In this document: in pieces, positions 21,803 to 32,765 of the stretch
How positions within the stretch are numbered: position 1 is the first letter of the stretch
How the letters are laid out: each line of letters starts with the position of its first letter
Source of the DNA: Thozetella sp. PMI_491
Taxonomy: Eukaryota; Ascomycota; Sordariomycetes; Chaetosphaeriales; Chaetosphaeriaceae
Direction of reading: 5' to 3'
Assembly: GCA_021432635.1 (NCBI GenBank)
Contig: MU270043.1
Location: 310,001-374,000 of the forward strand
DNA: 64,000 nucleotides
Program-made: the position numbers and the translations under genes
The notes under the pieces: generated by a model
Seen by the model: only the letters and a program-made list of their open reading frames with translations
Told to the model about the DNA's origin: nothing
Databases searched by the model: none

Positions 21803-23523
21803 GCCTTCTCCCAAATTGGCCCGAATTTTTCTCGAATGAAGTGCGGTGGGCAATGGGTTGAAAAGCTTCCGTTCGCTTTCCCGAGGGGTTGGAGTTATAG
21901 AAGTTGGGCAGCCCCACTTTTCACATCAGCCTGTACGACCCCTACCCGAAGCACTGCGATAGTGTACGTCCGTGTCTTACTTGACGGCTTAAACCTTCCA
22001 CATAGTCGGCCGAGCTGGCGCCAGCGCCCAGGATGGCCCTGGCGCCACGGCTGCGTAAATTAGGATTGACCTTTGTTTTTCTAGCATCAACATCGTCATC
22101 CTTGCAGCACGAGTCATAGTGGCCAATCACGGTGCGGGGTTTTGTTTACTTCGCAGCTCAGGGGAATGTCCGGCTCGTCGTAAGCGGGAACGGGGCGTTC
22201 GTGTCGAGAGACCTATGAAAACCTTGACCTAGTCATTTATTCCTCTGTTGCAGTCATCGGATTCCCGTAGCGGCTCCGGTGGAGCAACCAGCGGCCTCGG
22301 TCTTGCACTACTTGGGCTTCACGACACTTCAACAGCGTGTAGAAGCTTTTCAAGATTTCCACAAATGCAGGAATATACTGCACGGAATTTACCTCAGGCT
22401 ATAATTCTCGCAGTTTGGCCGCAGCGCTGCTGACATATTTCTGTTATGCATCCTACACCCTTTATAAACTAGCTTCCACTAGCAAGTCTCAGTCGGTATG
22501 CCGCGCTACATTTTATTGTCGCACATCTAGAATACATGAAACGAATTCGTCGAGCCGTAGTATAATATAGAAGGCCAGGTTGGAACGTTCCAAAGACAAA
22601 GCGCTTCTAATAGACGCCGGCGTTTGTGCACACCCCTCATTGATGCATTTTTGAGCTTCACTTCTCAAGACCGCCCGAGGGCATTTCTAGAAATTTGACT
22701 TCTTAGATATCATGGAGTGAGTAGCGCCTCTAAAGCTGCTCATGTCTGCAAACAGCACCGATTGAATACCTCACAACTGGGTCACTTTCTAGCGACTATG
22801 TCGTTGTCCAAGCCAGTGAGTGTCCTTTGAGAGAGCGGCTGCGGTGCTTCCCACAATCCTAAGGCTCTTGACGAGCTTGAATAACTTTACAGGAGTGGCA
22901 TCCATAGGCATGATGGGTGGGGCAAGAAGAACTGCACATTAGCATCGCACCTCAGGCGATGATGTGGAAAGACCCTGGCTAGGGTCGATCACCTGGTGCT
23001 AGAAATCCGGTCAACAGCTCACACCACGCAATGCTGCAGACAACCTGCCGAAGCCACCAGTTTGACCAAAGGGTCTCGACTTTCACCGCTCGGGACAGGT
23101 AGACGGTCAGCCATTTGGACACAAGTGTCCAGGGGCGATTTTGTCATGCGGCGCAGCTTGCTGTCTGGTTGGGCGAGGCGGATGCGCGAGCTGCACTTTC
23201 AAGGCACCGGAACTGGATCGTTGCATGCGATATAGTCTCGAAAGGACAGCTGGATCGCCTTCATTGGTTTGGTAGTCGCCGGAGCCTGTTGGGCATCACT
23301 GCTATCCAGGGATGCGTATCCGTGGTTGTGGTACTAAGGCGAGTTTCAAGGCTCTGCCTTTCGTCAGGGGCTGAAGACGCGACGGGTGGCTTCTTCTTTC
23401 CACACCGCCCTCTTTCTTCTCGCACCCAATTCCCGACCTTCCTATTGTTCGCTCGCTGCTCCCTCCGATTGGAACAGGGCCAGGTGTTCTCCACATGTCC
23501 CCGCCCTTGCTTGGAGCCATTGA
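21803..23523. other. Intergenic stretch with a possible spliced mini-gene
   Basis: Upstream of the JmjC gene and downstream of the LaeA-like gene. The part 22200-22700 is more AT-rich than its surroundings. Seen: a perfect 14-bp palindrome at 22580-22593, an inverted repeat TGGACAC-AA-GTGTCCA at 23115-23130, and a chain of good splice sites at 22712-22942 that would give a 25-codon peptide. No long coding region was recognised. Confidence 0.4.
22580..22593. promoter_or_regulatory. Perfect 14-bp palindrome, heat-shock-element-like
   Basis: TTGGAACGTTCCAA is its own reverse complement and contains GGAACGTTCC, the GAAnnTTC arrangement bound by heat shock factor. It is about 0.8 kb upstream of the JmjC ATG. 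Function is speculative. Confidence 0.25.
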
Positions 23524-24701
23524 TCATTCTGGCTTCTGGGCCCAGACAAAGTGGAATACCATGTAAGCATGGATTCGCCTGTTCGCCATGGCCACATGGC
23601 ACTGGTGTATCAGGTCCTCTACCTCGTGTCTGTCGATCTCGGCCTCGGTGAAGGGCTTGCTCGCCATGGCCGAAAAGAAGTCAATGAGGACGGGTCGCCA
23701 GTAGCGCCCTATCGCGTTCAGACTGGGATTCTTCGGCCACTCGCCTATCGGCAACTTAAACAGTTTCCGTTGGACGTTGACAAAGCCCTTGCTAGTGAGC
23801 AGCTCGGTGAAGTTTTCTACATGGGTGAGATCAAAACCGTACTTTTCGATAAAAATCCGCTTCACCATGTCGATAAGGCGGACGAGGGGGTAATTAGGAG
23901 GTATTGTGTTGTCATCAGAGCATATCTTGTAGCAAAGATCTTGGAGCTCGATGAAGCCGCCAGGTCGGAGATGTCTTTCGATAACGATATTAGCGCGCGA
24001 GAAACCCATAGAGTGAAGGAGATGGCATCATACCTGTAGATGTTGTCTACCAATTTCGGTACGTCTGTTAAGAAGTTGAGGATGAATCGGAGGTGCATGA
24101 AATCGACATCATCCCCGTGGATCCAGCTGGCTTCGTCTTCGATGTCGTCGACGACGAACCTGAGATTCGGGGGGACCCAGGCAGGCTGGATTGGCGAGAG
24201 GTCAACGCCGATAACTTGTGCACTGGGATAATGTTCCGCGACTAAATAGCATTAGAGGAGCGTAATATGGTACGAGGCAATCGATATTACCTTCTATGGC
24301 CCAGTCACCAAAGCCGGTTCCCAGGTCCACGATCTTCTGGGGATTCTCGCCAATGGGGGCTACATGAAGCCTGCCTCCAATCAACTCCTTAATGGTGACA
24401 TGCTTCAGGGCTTCTCTGTCGTTTTCCACTTCGTCATTGGGCAAGGGATACCGTCCTTGCTGGTACGTGTGGTATCGTCTAAGGGGGGGAGGGAAAGCGT
24501 TAACCTCTCTTGTCCAAGGCCGGAAAATTGTGGCCGTAGCCATCATAAAACTCACCTCCCATACTCGTATACATGTTCCTGGATGGAGCTGGTCAGGGAC
24601 CGAAACATAGACTCGCTGATGCTAGGTTCATAATCCGAGGTCGTCTCGGCTATCTCCGAGGCAGTCTCAGACAGAGGCTCGATCACACCATCCTCCTCCA
24701 T
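23524..24701 (-). CDS. LaeA-like SAM-dependent methyltransferase
   Basis: Four exons: 24701-24556, 24478-24291, 24241-24034 and 23974-23524, encoding 330 residues. All introns are GT-AG, 49-77 nt, and junctions restore EYGRRYHTYQQGRYPLPND, GFGDWAIEVAEHYPSAQVIG and DNIYRHLRPGGFIELQDL. The methyltransferase fold shows SAM motif I as KIVDLGTGFGDWAIE, the acidic loop IGVDLSPIQPAWVPPN, and the typical RHLRPGGFIELQD. An acidic Ser/Glu N-terminus precedes it. LaeA-family proteins are nuclear regulators of secondary metabolism and development, but the family is large and most members have unknown substrates. No biosynthetic cluster surrounds this gene. An in-frame ATG at 24869 would add 56 residues; the 24701 start was preferred because MEEDGVIEPL opens the conserved-looking part. 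Confidence 0.82.
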
Positions 24702-27451
24702 CGGGACTGAAAAGGGAGGTTTGACGGGAATGGGGTGGCGGTAGAAGAAGGCAGAGGGGGGGGTAATGCTTGGACGCGGAAGCCACAGCGTAGGCCCGTC
24801 TTGGAACAGAGATAAACTGTCTTCGCGTCTAACCGGATGATAAAACTCCTCGGTTAGTCGGCGGGGCATGTGGCAGGCGAGGCTGGTACAAGGGAGCGGC
24901 GGTTTCGGAGCGAAGGAAAGAACCGAGAGAGAAGCGTTGAGCAGTAGATTGTCGTGCAGGAGAAGATGTGTGAGTACGGTTGAGGAGAGCCAAGCTAGCA
25001 GTGGGCATGGTGCATGGCTAGATGTATGGTGAGAGGTGGAATTAGGCACAGTGGTAGGAGGTTACCGGCCCGCGGTGAGGTCGACTGGAGCAAGGACGAA
25101 GGGGTCAGAGTTAGAGACCGGCCCGTAGGGTGCGGAATACCTGGAAAGGGGGAGGGAAGCGACCCAAACGGGCGAATCCTGGAGGCAGCGGCGCTGATTG
25201 GACACGAGTTGTGAGGGCCGCATGGGATGCGCTGGCCTTACTCTAGCACACTACCAAGGCGAGGCAGGGAAGACGACGGCTCGAGCGCGTAGAGAGGATG
25301 CTAGGTGGGTGCTATATCTTGTTCGTCTTGTTTCTTTCCTCTCGGCTCTGGCTGTGCGCCGTGCGGCCGAGTTGGGGGAATCGACTGGCTTCTCGGCATA
25401 CAAGAGAGAGCACCCTGTTCGCACCGACCCGAGAGTCTGGGTCAGCAGAGAAAGACGATAGACGAGGGGAGCCTGGAAGGGCAGGCATATCGGGATCCAT
25501 TTAACACGCCGCATGGGCGCCCGGCGTGGCTGCCATGGGGGGGAACCCCTCGGCTGGGTGTAGCCGTGGGGAGGGGCTATAGTGGATATTCCGCTGAGAC
25601 GGGCGGCCAATCAAGGCACCACGGCTTCGCTGGATGGCGACTCCCGTGCATAAGATGCGATTACTGCATGCCAATCCCCACGCTTGCTGAGATGGCAGGC
25701 GGCACAGAACGCTCGAGAACCAGCCGAGTGGGAAGGAAACGATCCGTGGCTGGGGTTCCGACCAGCCCTTTGCCAAACCACCGGGACCTCGTGTTGGACA
25801 AGCCCACCAACGCCGCGCTTGGTACCATTCTCTCGGTACGTGGGACCTTTGTTCTGCCTCATTCGGCCTGGAGTCCACGCCTGCTGGCCGCCTTTCGCAG
25901 CTGCTGTTCGCAAACCATTTGGGACCCCGACAGGCGGGAGCTCACGGCGAGAGCACTGACCTTGGCGAGCAGACCGCAGCAACACCAGACAGGGTGGACC
26001 CTGGCTCACGAGTCGTATCTACTACACATACCTTGTGCACCACATCTCGGCCGGGCGATGCTACGGCGGCAGTACAAACACGCCAGCCTCGACTGCCCCT
26101 TGAGCCGTCGGACAGTCGGACAAAACGAAACGGCACGGCAAGGGAAGAGAAGAGAAGAGTAGGCAGGGTACGAATGCGCTGTGGGACTTGGCTTCAATCC
26201 GCTTAGAGGAAAGGCGGGAAGGGGAGGGGGAATGGGGAGGGGGGAGAAGGCTGGCTCCCCCTCTTTCGCGATGCCACCTCACGGCACACAAGACGAACCA
26301 GAGCGTCAGGTCTGCCGGGATGCCGAAAACAAGTAAGTCGTATCCGCGGGTTGAGGTCATGCATGGAGTGAGGACGAAGGAGGAGCCTGGTGAGTCCTAG
26401 TAAAATGAGCCACCTATTCTACTGGTAGCGTGCCTTCCTTCGACCGAGCAAAATTTATGTTGGGAGGGTGCGGGGCACACTTGTAGATATCTGCCTGTAG
26501 ACAAACGCCGGTGGAACGATATTTCTGCACAGAGAGAGTGATACTCTCGGGGGTGCCTAGAACTTGCAGCAGCGGATCGGCTCTAACGATTTTAGTCGAT
26601 TCGGCGGGGGGCGAGGAGAAGAAAAGGGGGAAAGGCCCTGGGCAGACGGTTCACCACTCCAAAGAAATCCCCCCCCAAAAAACACCCACACCAAAAACCT
26701 ATAGCTGATACCGTTTATATCAAGTGGTGCTGATGGGTAAGGTAGGTTCGGCAAAGGCAGCTACCGGACATCATCTGGGGTCCGGCGGGGGGGGGTTCCG
26801 GGGGGACAGGTTCGGGGACAGAAGTAAGTCGAAATCGAAGTACATCCAGCCAAGTCCGTACCTCAAGTACCGTCCTCCCCAGTACCCGGTTCAGGTCCAG
26901 ATCTCTCGGACAAATAATCGCAGGAGGCCCGGAAGGGTTGGGGTTAACCAAAGCAGGGGCTGCATCGGCCCCCAAGTGAGCGCTGGCTCCACCCACTCGC
27001 TGTTCATTACATAAGATGGTACTGTACTGGCAAACAGTGTCCCAGACAGGAAGCTACACGGTCTAGCCTACCGCGTCTTGCAGCACGAAGCGCGTCTGCG
27101 TAAACACCTCTTTAAAGTACCTACCGACCACGACTGGGCAGCCCACTCCCCACCAACATCCAGTCTGGCCCAAAGAGAGCGACAACCAAGCCTACCTACG
27201 AGGCCGAATCCCTCGATCGACTCTGCATTCATACCCCTCTCCTTTTCTTGCTTGCCATTGCCAGCATAATTACCTCGGAGGGAGAGACCAATTTATCGAA
27301 TTCGCGTGTCGAGAAACCGCAGCGCATCCCCGTCGCCTCTGGCCCTCTCCAAGCCCAGGCTGTCGCTCGTTCTCACCCCGCGACTTGCACGCACAGGAGC
27401 CTCCATGAATCCTCGAATCCTGCCTCGAGACGCGTTTAGATTCCGATAGCT
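24702..27451. other. Divergent intergenic region (LaeA-like / CDC45)
   Basis: A 2.7 kb spacer between head-to-head genes. It contains C/A-rich tracts near 26668-26700 and purine-rich tracts near 26203-26250. Open frames present are not coding-like. The last 400 bases before 27452 are the likely CDC45 leader. Confidence 0.45.
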
Positions 27452-30117
27452 ATGTATCTACCGCGCTCTCTCATATCCAAGCTCTACCTGCACCTGCAGA
27501 GCACGCGCCATCCGCTCTCCCCGCCCGTTCTCATCCTGGTCGCCCTCGAGCCCGATGCACTATGCGCCTGCCGCATTCTCACGCGCTTGCTCAAGCATGA
27601 CTACATCCCGCACAAGATCCAGCCCGTTTCTGGGTATGCGGACCTCAAACGCCTCGGGGAGGAGCTAGTGGCCCCGATGATGGAATCCCAAGGCGGCTCT
27701 GGCGGCGTAGTCGTGTGCCTAGGGGTTGGCGGCATGGTTGACCTCGGCATGCTTCTGGGTCTGGAGCCAGACGGCGGAGAGACTACCTACGGAGGCGTGG
27801 AGGTCTGGGTGATCGACTCCCACCGGCCGTGGAATCTGGGCAATGTGTTCGGGGGCTTTCCGTTGGAGCCCGAGACCGAGGAAGCCACCACATTTGCGGC
27901 GCGCACTCCAGGGGGCGTTGCTGCTGGTCGAATTGAACGCGCATACAAGCCTGGGAGAGGCGGCATCGTCGTCTTGGACGATGGCGATATCGAAGATGAG
28001 CTTACGAAGGAAAAGGACGCGTATATGAAGCTGGTCGACATGCCCGAGGTAGACGACAACGACGAAGACCTAGGCGAGAGCGACGAGGAAAGCGAGGATG
28101 ACGAAGATCCTCAGGAAGCGGTGCGGGCTGGGCAAAAACGCAAGTCATGGTCGAACTCGGGCGATGAAGAGAGCGGAGAGGACGACCGGCCCCGACAGAG
28201 GCGCCGAAGCAACTCGGTAAGCCGCGAGAGCTGAGAGAATAGCCCCAGGAGCGGGTGAATGCTTGCTAATGTCCCTTTCCAGTCGACCCCAATCCCGACA
28301 AGTCGTTCCGATGATGCCGTGGCATCCTTCCGGGATGATCTACTTTCCTCTGACCCGATAGAGCCGCCCTCGGCAGCTCAGCCACCCAAAGGCCCATCTG
28401 CCGGTGCGCTGAGGCGCCGACTTGTCCGCCTTCGGCGGGAGAACGAACGCGTGCTTCACGATTACTACCGCCTGGGAACCTCGTACTCCGAGCCAATCTC
28501 TTCGATGATGTACGCTCTGGCGTCCGAGCTGGGCCGCGAAGACAATGACCTGCTGTGGCTCTCAATCGTCGGCGTCACGTCCATGGAGCTGTACGGGCGG
28601 TCATCGGCCGGCGTGGCGGTCCCCGTCCGTCGGTCGGAAGCCCGCCCTGCTTCTGGTTGGCTCGGCGTGCGTGGAGCTAGGATACGGCAGCTGCTCCGAG
28701 ACGAGGTTCGTCGTCTAAACCCCCCCGACATTGGTGTCGGCGGGGGGCGCGCTGCTCCGGAGAGCACCGGCATTATTCCCACCTCGGCGCGGGATCCGGA
28801 GGACACCAGTATCCGGCTCTCTCCCGAGCCTAAGTTCCTCCTCATCCGCCACTGGAGTCTCTACGACAGCATGCTGCACTCCCCCTACCTCTTTTCGCGG
28901 CTCAAGACTTGGAGCGAAACTGGTCTCAAGCGGCTCCACAAACTCCTTGCTAGAATGGGTGTCAGCCTAGTCCAGTGCAAGCAGAACTACACCCATATGG
29001 ACATGATGCTGAAGCGTGAGCTGCGCACAAAACTCTTAAAGTATGGCTCCATGTACAATTTGGACGAGTTAGTCCCGACTATCGATACGGATGGCAAGGA
29101 CCGAGGAGGTGCCAAAGACGGATGGGGTTTTGTTCGGAGCTGGGGATGGCGCGCGACGCTCAGCGCACAGGACGTCGGCGTTGTCATTGGTGCCTTGCTT
29201 GAAGTTGGCAAAAATACTACTGCTCCGGACACGGGGACTACGGCTGCCTCCCAGGAATACTTGGACCCCGACGACGATCAAGTTCAGCGCGAGGAGTGGC
29301 TACCCAGATTCTGGGAGGCCTACGACGCACTTGAAGAGTAAGTTGACCGCCCTACAAGGCATGCCCGGTTCGGTGCTAACAGCAGCATAGCATTGAGTGC
29401 CTGAAGGCAGGACTCCCCACTGCCCAGTTCCTTCACAAGGCGATCTTCAACACGGGCACGACCATCATGAAGAAGAAGCAGATCTCACACCTCCGTGCCT
29501 TCCGAATGTGTGTCGTCAAGGACTCGCCCGATGCGACGGTTTTCAACCACCCGGGGGCCTTGATCAAACTGGCGCTGTGGATCGGCGAAGCGCTATCGGA
29601 GAAAGAAAAGGACGAAACCGGCAAGTTAGCTCACGGCGGAAGGGGCACTCCTCTGGTGGTCGCCAGCCTCGACGAAAAGCGGGGTGTCTACATCGTCGTT
29701 GGGACTGGCGGAGGTGGTGGCCCTGATTCCAAATTTGTCGACCGAGAGGCGTCTCGCAGGAAGAAAGAGGCCAAGGAGGCAAAAGCTAAGCTCCGCGAGG
29801 AGCGGCGGCGCAACAGGGAGAAGATCCGAGCCGAAAAGCGCGCCGCCAAGGGCGATGACGAACAAGACGGAGACGAAGAGGAGACAGAAAGCGAAGCGTC
29901 CGACGCCTCCGATTCTGACTCAGACGATGAGGACTACGAGGAGGAGCAGAGGCGCGGCTACGGCCTGAACAAGTTCGGTAATGCCTTCCAGGACGTGGTC
30001 GCTGAGACATCGTCCCGCGTCCGGATCGACAGCTTCGAGCACTGCGTAGTGGAAGTGAGGAAGGAGGACCTGGGTGGCTTTTTGGAGAGCTTGAGTATGA
30101 AGGCGGTGGTTGGCTAA
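27452..30117 (+). CDS. CDC45: DNA replication initiation factor CDC45
   Basis: Three exons: 27452-28216, 28283-29337 and 29391-30117, encoding 848 residues. Introns GTAAGC..TTCCAG and GTAAGT..GCATAG keep the frame. The N-terminus MYLPRSLISKLYLHL and the block LVALEPDALCACRILTRLLK match Cdc45, as do VWVIDSHRPWNLGNVFGG and, further on, RHWSLYDSMLHSPYLFSRL. Cdc45 is part of the CMG helicase (Cdc45-MCM-GINS) that unwinds DNA at replication forks, and its fold is related to RecJ/DHH phosphoesterases without activity. Two acidic linkers (around EDLGESDEESEDDED and EQDGDEEETESE) are typical of fungal orthologues. Length fits the family. Confidence 0.95.
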
Positions 30118-31780
30118 TTAGGTATGTGTGCGAGATGCTTAACCTTCCCTGGAGGGCCAGGGATGGGGGTGTAGGAGATGGCATGCGCAAGGCACGGCGT
30201 TCGCATCCGGGATGGGCATTATTGTTACGAGGCTTCATGTTTTTCGTTTGTTGACGTTACCTTTTCTTCTCCTCATGTTGGCCACCAACTGCCTCGGCAG
30301 TGAAAAAGGGGAGATTTTTATGGATGCTGCTTGGTCTTGCTACGAAGAGAGGGATGAGTGGTGCGAGGAAGGCCAGTTGGCTTGGCCATAAATGTTCATA
30401 GCTCGGACCCTCCCGCCATAGTGTATTTGACGAACATAGCCTTGACTGATGGGAATCTTAGGGGGCCATACGTCCATATCCATGCGTCTATTTTCGGCTG
30501 ACATCCTTCCCCCGGTCCTCCATCGCGCCACGATGGGCCACCTGGATGAGGGGATAGGATCCTTACAGCCACGCGTCGTGTAGTGGTCACATCTTACGGG
30601 GCTTCTCATAGAGGCTTGCTAGACGATGCTCAGGCTCGGGCATTGGCTTGCAAGAGTGGGCAAGGCTCCAGGATACAGTGGATACGGTGGTACTCAGCAA
30701 ATGGATGAACAAAAAACCAGGGACACTCAAAGCATTGATTGGCTGATTCTCCGAACTTGTACAGAATATCGATCGACTATGGTGAAGCTTTCTGTATTTT
30801 ATATGTGATCCTTTCTGCGGTCCTCGCTTTTTTGGCCACCGCCTCGTCCGAGCTGATTTAACGGCGCTTAAGCACCCAGTAAATTAGGGGTTGCAGGGGT
30901 TACGTGCCGCTACCCGAGCCCCGAGCTACTAGGCCCAGTTAGGGACTGTGCCCAAGGAATCGGTAATAAGCCCTTGTTAGGCAGTCTGAATTCACACACC
31001 GCTGACAGCCTAGAGGCAAGCTACCTAAATATCCAATCCTGAAAAGGTTGCAAGCTTGGTTCCTCGGAGAGAGACAGCCCGACTCCCAATACTGAGGTAT
31101 CTTCTTTGCTGCTGAAGGCTGAGCGGTCTCTGGCCCTGATTTATGTTATTCACGTTCCGTAAAGGGGAACTTCGCTATGGTGGTACTTCCTCGCACGCAC
31201 ACCCTTTTCAGGTAACAATGCAGCAGCTACCCACCCAAGCAAGCCAAGATAAGTATAAGTCCGTCTTACCTAAGCGTAAGCGAGCTCTGTGGGATGAAAA
31301 AGGTGCTCACTCTGGGCACCTTCTGTGATAAGAGTCCAGGTAGGCCTCGCCTTTTTCCAAGCCCTGGCAGCACCTTATTCGCCGGCGGGCAGCAGGGGGC
31401 GCGCAAATTTCGCATTTGTGAGGCGATAGAGAAGGTAAGTTGAGTAGGGCTGAGGTACTAGATCAGTACTTAGGGGTACTTGTTACCCCTGTTTATCGGT
31501 TTTCAGCCCGTGGGACCCGGTGCAATGGCGGCCTAGTCGACCACTCTCTCCGTTAAAGCAGGCCAATCCTGGATGAGCAATTCCAGATCACTTTCCCGCC
31601 TGGGAAGGCCTGGGAAGCGCTCTCTTGCCTCGCGCCCAACGCTCGCGGGCAAGGCTGGCTGGCCTGCTTAGGTATAAAGGGTGGCTCTCCTGATCCACCC
31701 TTCATCACCATAGTGATAGTCCTCCTTCGTCCAGTAGCGACTCCCTTGCCAGATAGGACAACGACAGGCTTCTAGACACA
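30118..31780. other. Intergenic stretch ahead of the hemerythrin-like gene
   Basis: Holds the CDC45 3' UTR and the promoter of the downstream gene. A TATA-like box is at 31673-31680. No gene was recognised; open frames here are short and lack coding-like codon use. Confidence 0.45.
31673..31680 (+). promoter_or_regulatory. TATA box of hemerythrin-like gene
   Basis: TATAAAGG lies 108 bases before the ATG at 31781, a usual distance for a fungal core promoter followed by a short leader. Confidence 0.55.
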
Positions 31781-32765
31781 ATGGGAAGTACCGAGACCCC
31801 CGCCAAGCGGCCCTGGGCCGATGGGCCGTACGAACTTATCCCACGGGCCAAGCTCGGCTACCAGGTCAGTGGTTCCTTCCGGGAGGCTCTGTTCTCTTGA
31901 GGTTGCTGATAGACAGCCTGCCCCCTTCAACAGCGCGGCGAGAAGATCCAAGACATACACGACATGGCCGAGGAGATGGTCATTATCCACAACATGCTGC
32001 TTCGAGGCATCAACAGCGTCTACCTGCAATGCATCAATGTCGAGCGTACGCCGGCGGATGTGCCCCCCTTCACAAACTTTGCGCGGACGTGGAGCGCCAT
32101 CGTTCACCACCACCACGTTGCCGAGGAGAAGTGGGTCTTCCCTGAGATTGAAAGCATCACGGAGGTACCTGGGCTTATGGGTACGAATATCGAGCAACAC
32201 CACGCGTTCGAGAACGGTGTTGAGAGGTACTCAGCCTACCTAGACGCCGTCAAGGAGGGCAAAGAGGAGTACAGCGGTGCCAAGCTCCGGGAGTTGATCG
32301 ACGCCTTCATGCCGACATTGTGCCAACATCTGCACGAAGAGATCGACACGCTTCGGGGCCTAGACCAATACAAGGACAAGACGGATTGGAAGGCGTGGAG
32401 CAAGAAGGTCCAGTCGGTAGTGGTCAAGAACACTCAGACACCAGACGGCCTGGTATGTTGCCCCTGCCCACAGCTTTCCGCTTTGAGATCATCCCTCAGC
32501 GTATGCAAGGCGTACAGAGGAAGCTCCGTACTTCCATGCTTGGTGCTTCCCAATGCTGACGATGAACCAGACCATCGACTTCCCGTTCGCGATAGGGAGC
32601 CATGACAAGACATTTGACGGAGGCGCACTAAAGGCCTGGCCTCCCGTCCCCGGATTCATCCTGTTCGTCCTCAAATGGATACACTTTAGAAAGCACGCAG
32701 ACTGGTGGAAGTTTTCGCCGTGTGATAGTAACTCGAAGCCAAGGGAACTACCCTACGCCATGTAG
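31781..32765 (+). CDS. Hemerythrin-like (HHE cation-binding) protein
   Basis: Three exons: 31781-31864, 31934-32452 and 32571-32765, encoding 265 residues. All junctions are phase 0 with GT-AG introns. The HHE-type four-helix bundle carries the expected metal ligands: IIHNMLLRGIN in helix 1, IVHHHHVAEEKWVFPEI in helix 2, NIEQHHAFENGVERY in helix 3 and LCQHLHEEIDTLRGL in helix 4. Such domains bind a di-iron centre and may sense or buffer oxygen, nitric oxide or iron. The C-terminal segment after TIDFPFAIGSHD contains a hydrophobic patch WPPVPGFILFVLKW that may contact membrane or a partner. Fungal paralogues are common and uncharacterised, so a precise role cannot be given. Confidence 0.9.

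Noticed and set aside
26660-26705. C/A-rich tract that might be a telomere or satellite relic
   Set aside because: It is irregular (C8, A6, mixed) and does not form a repeat unit.
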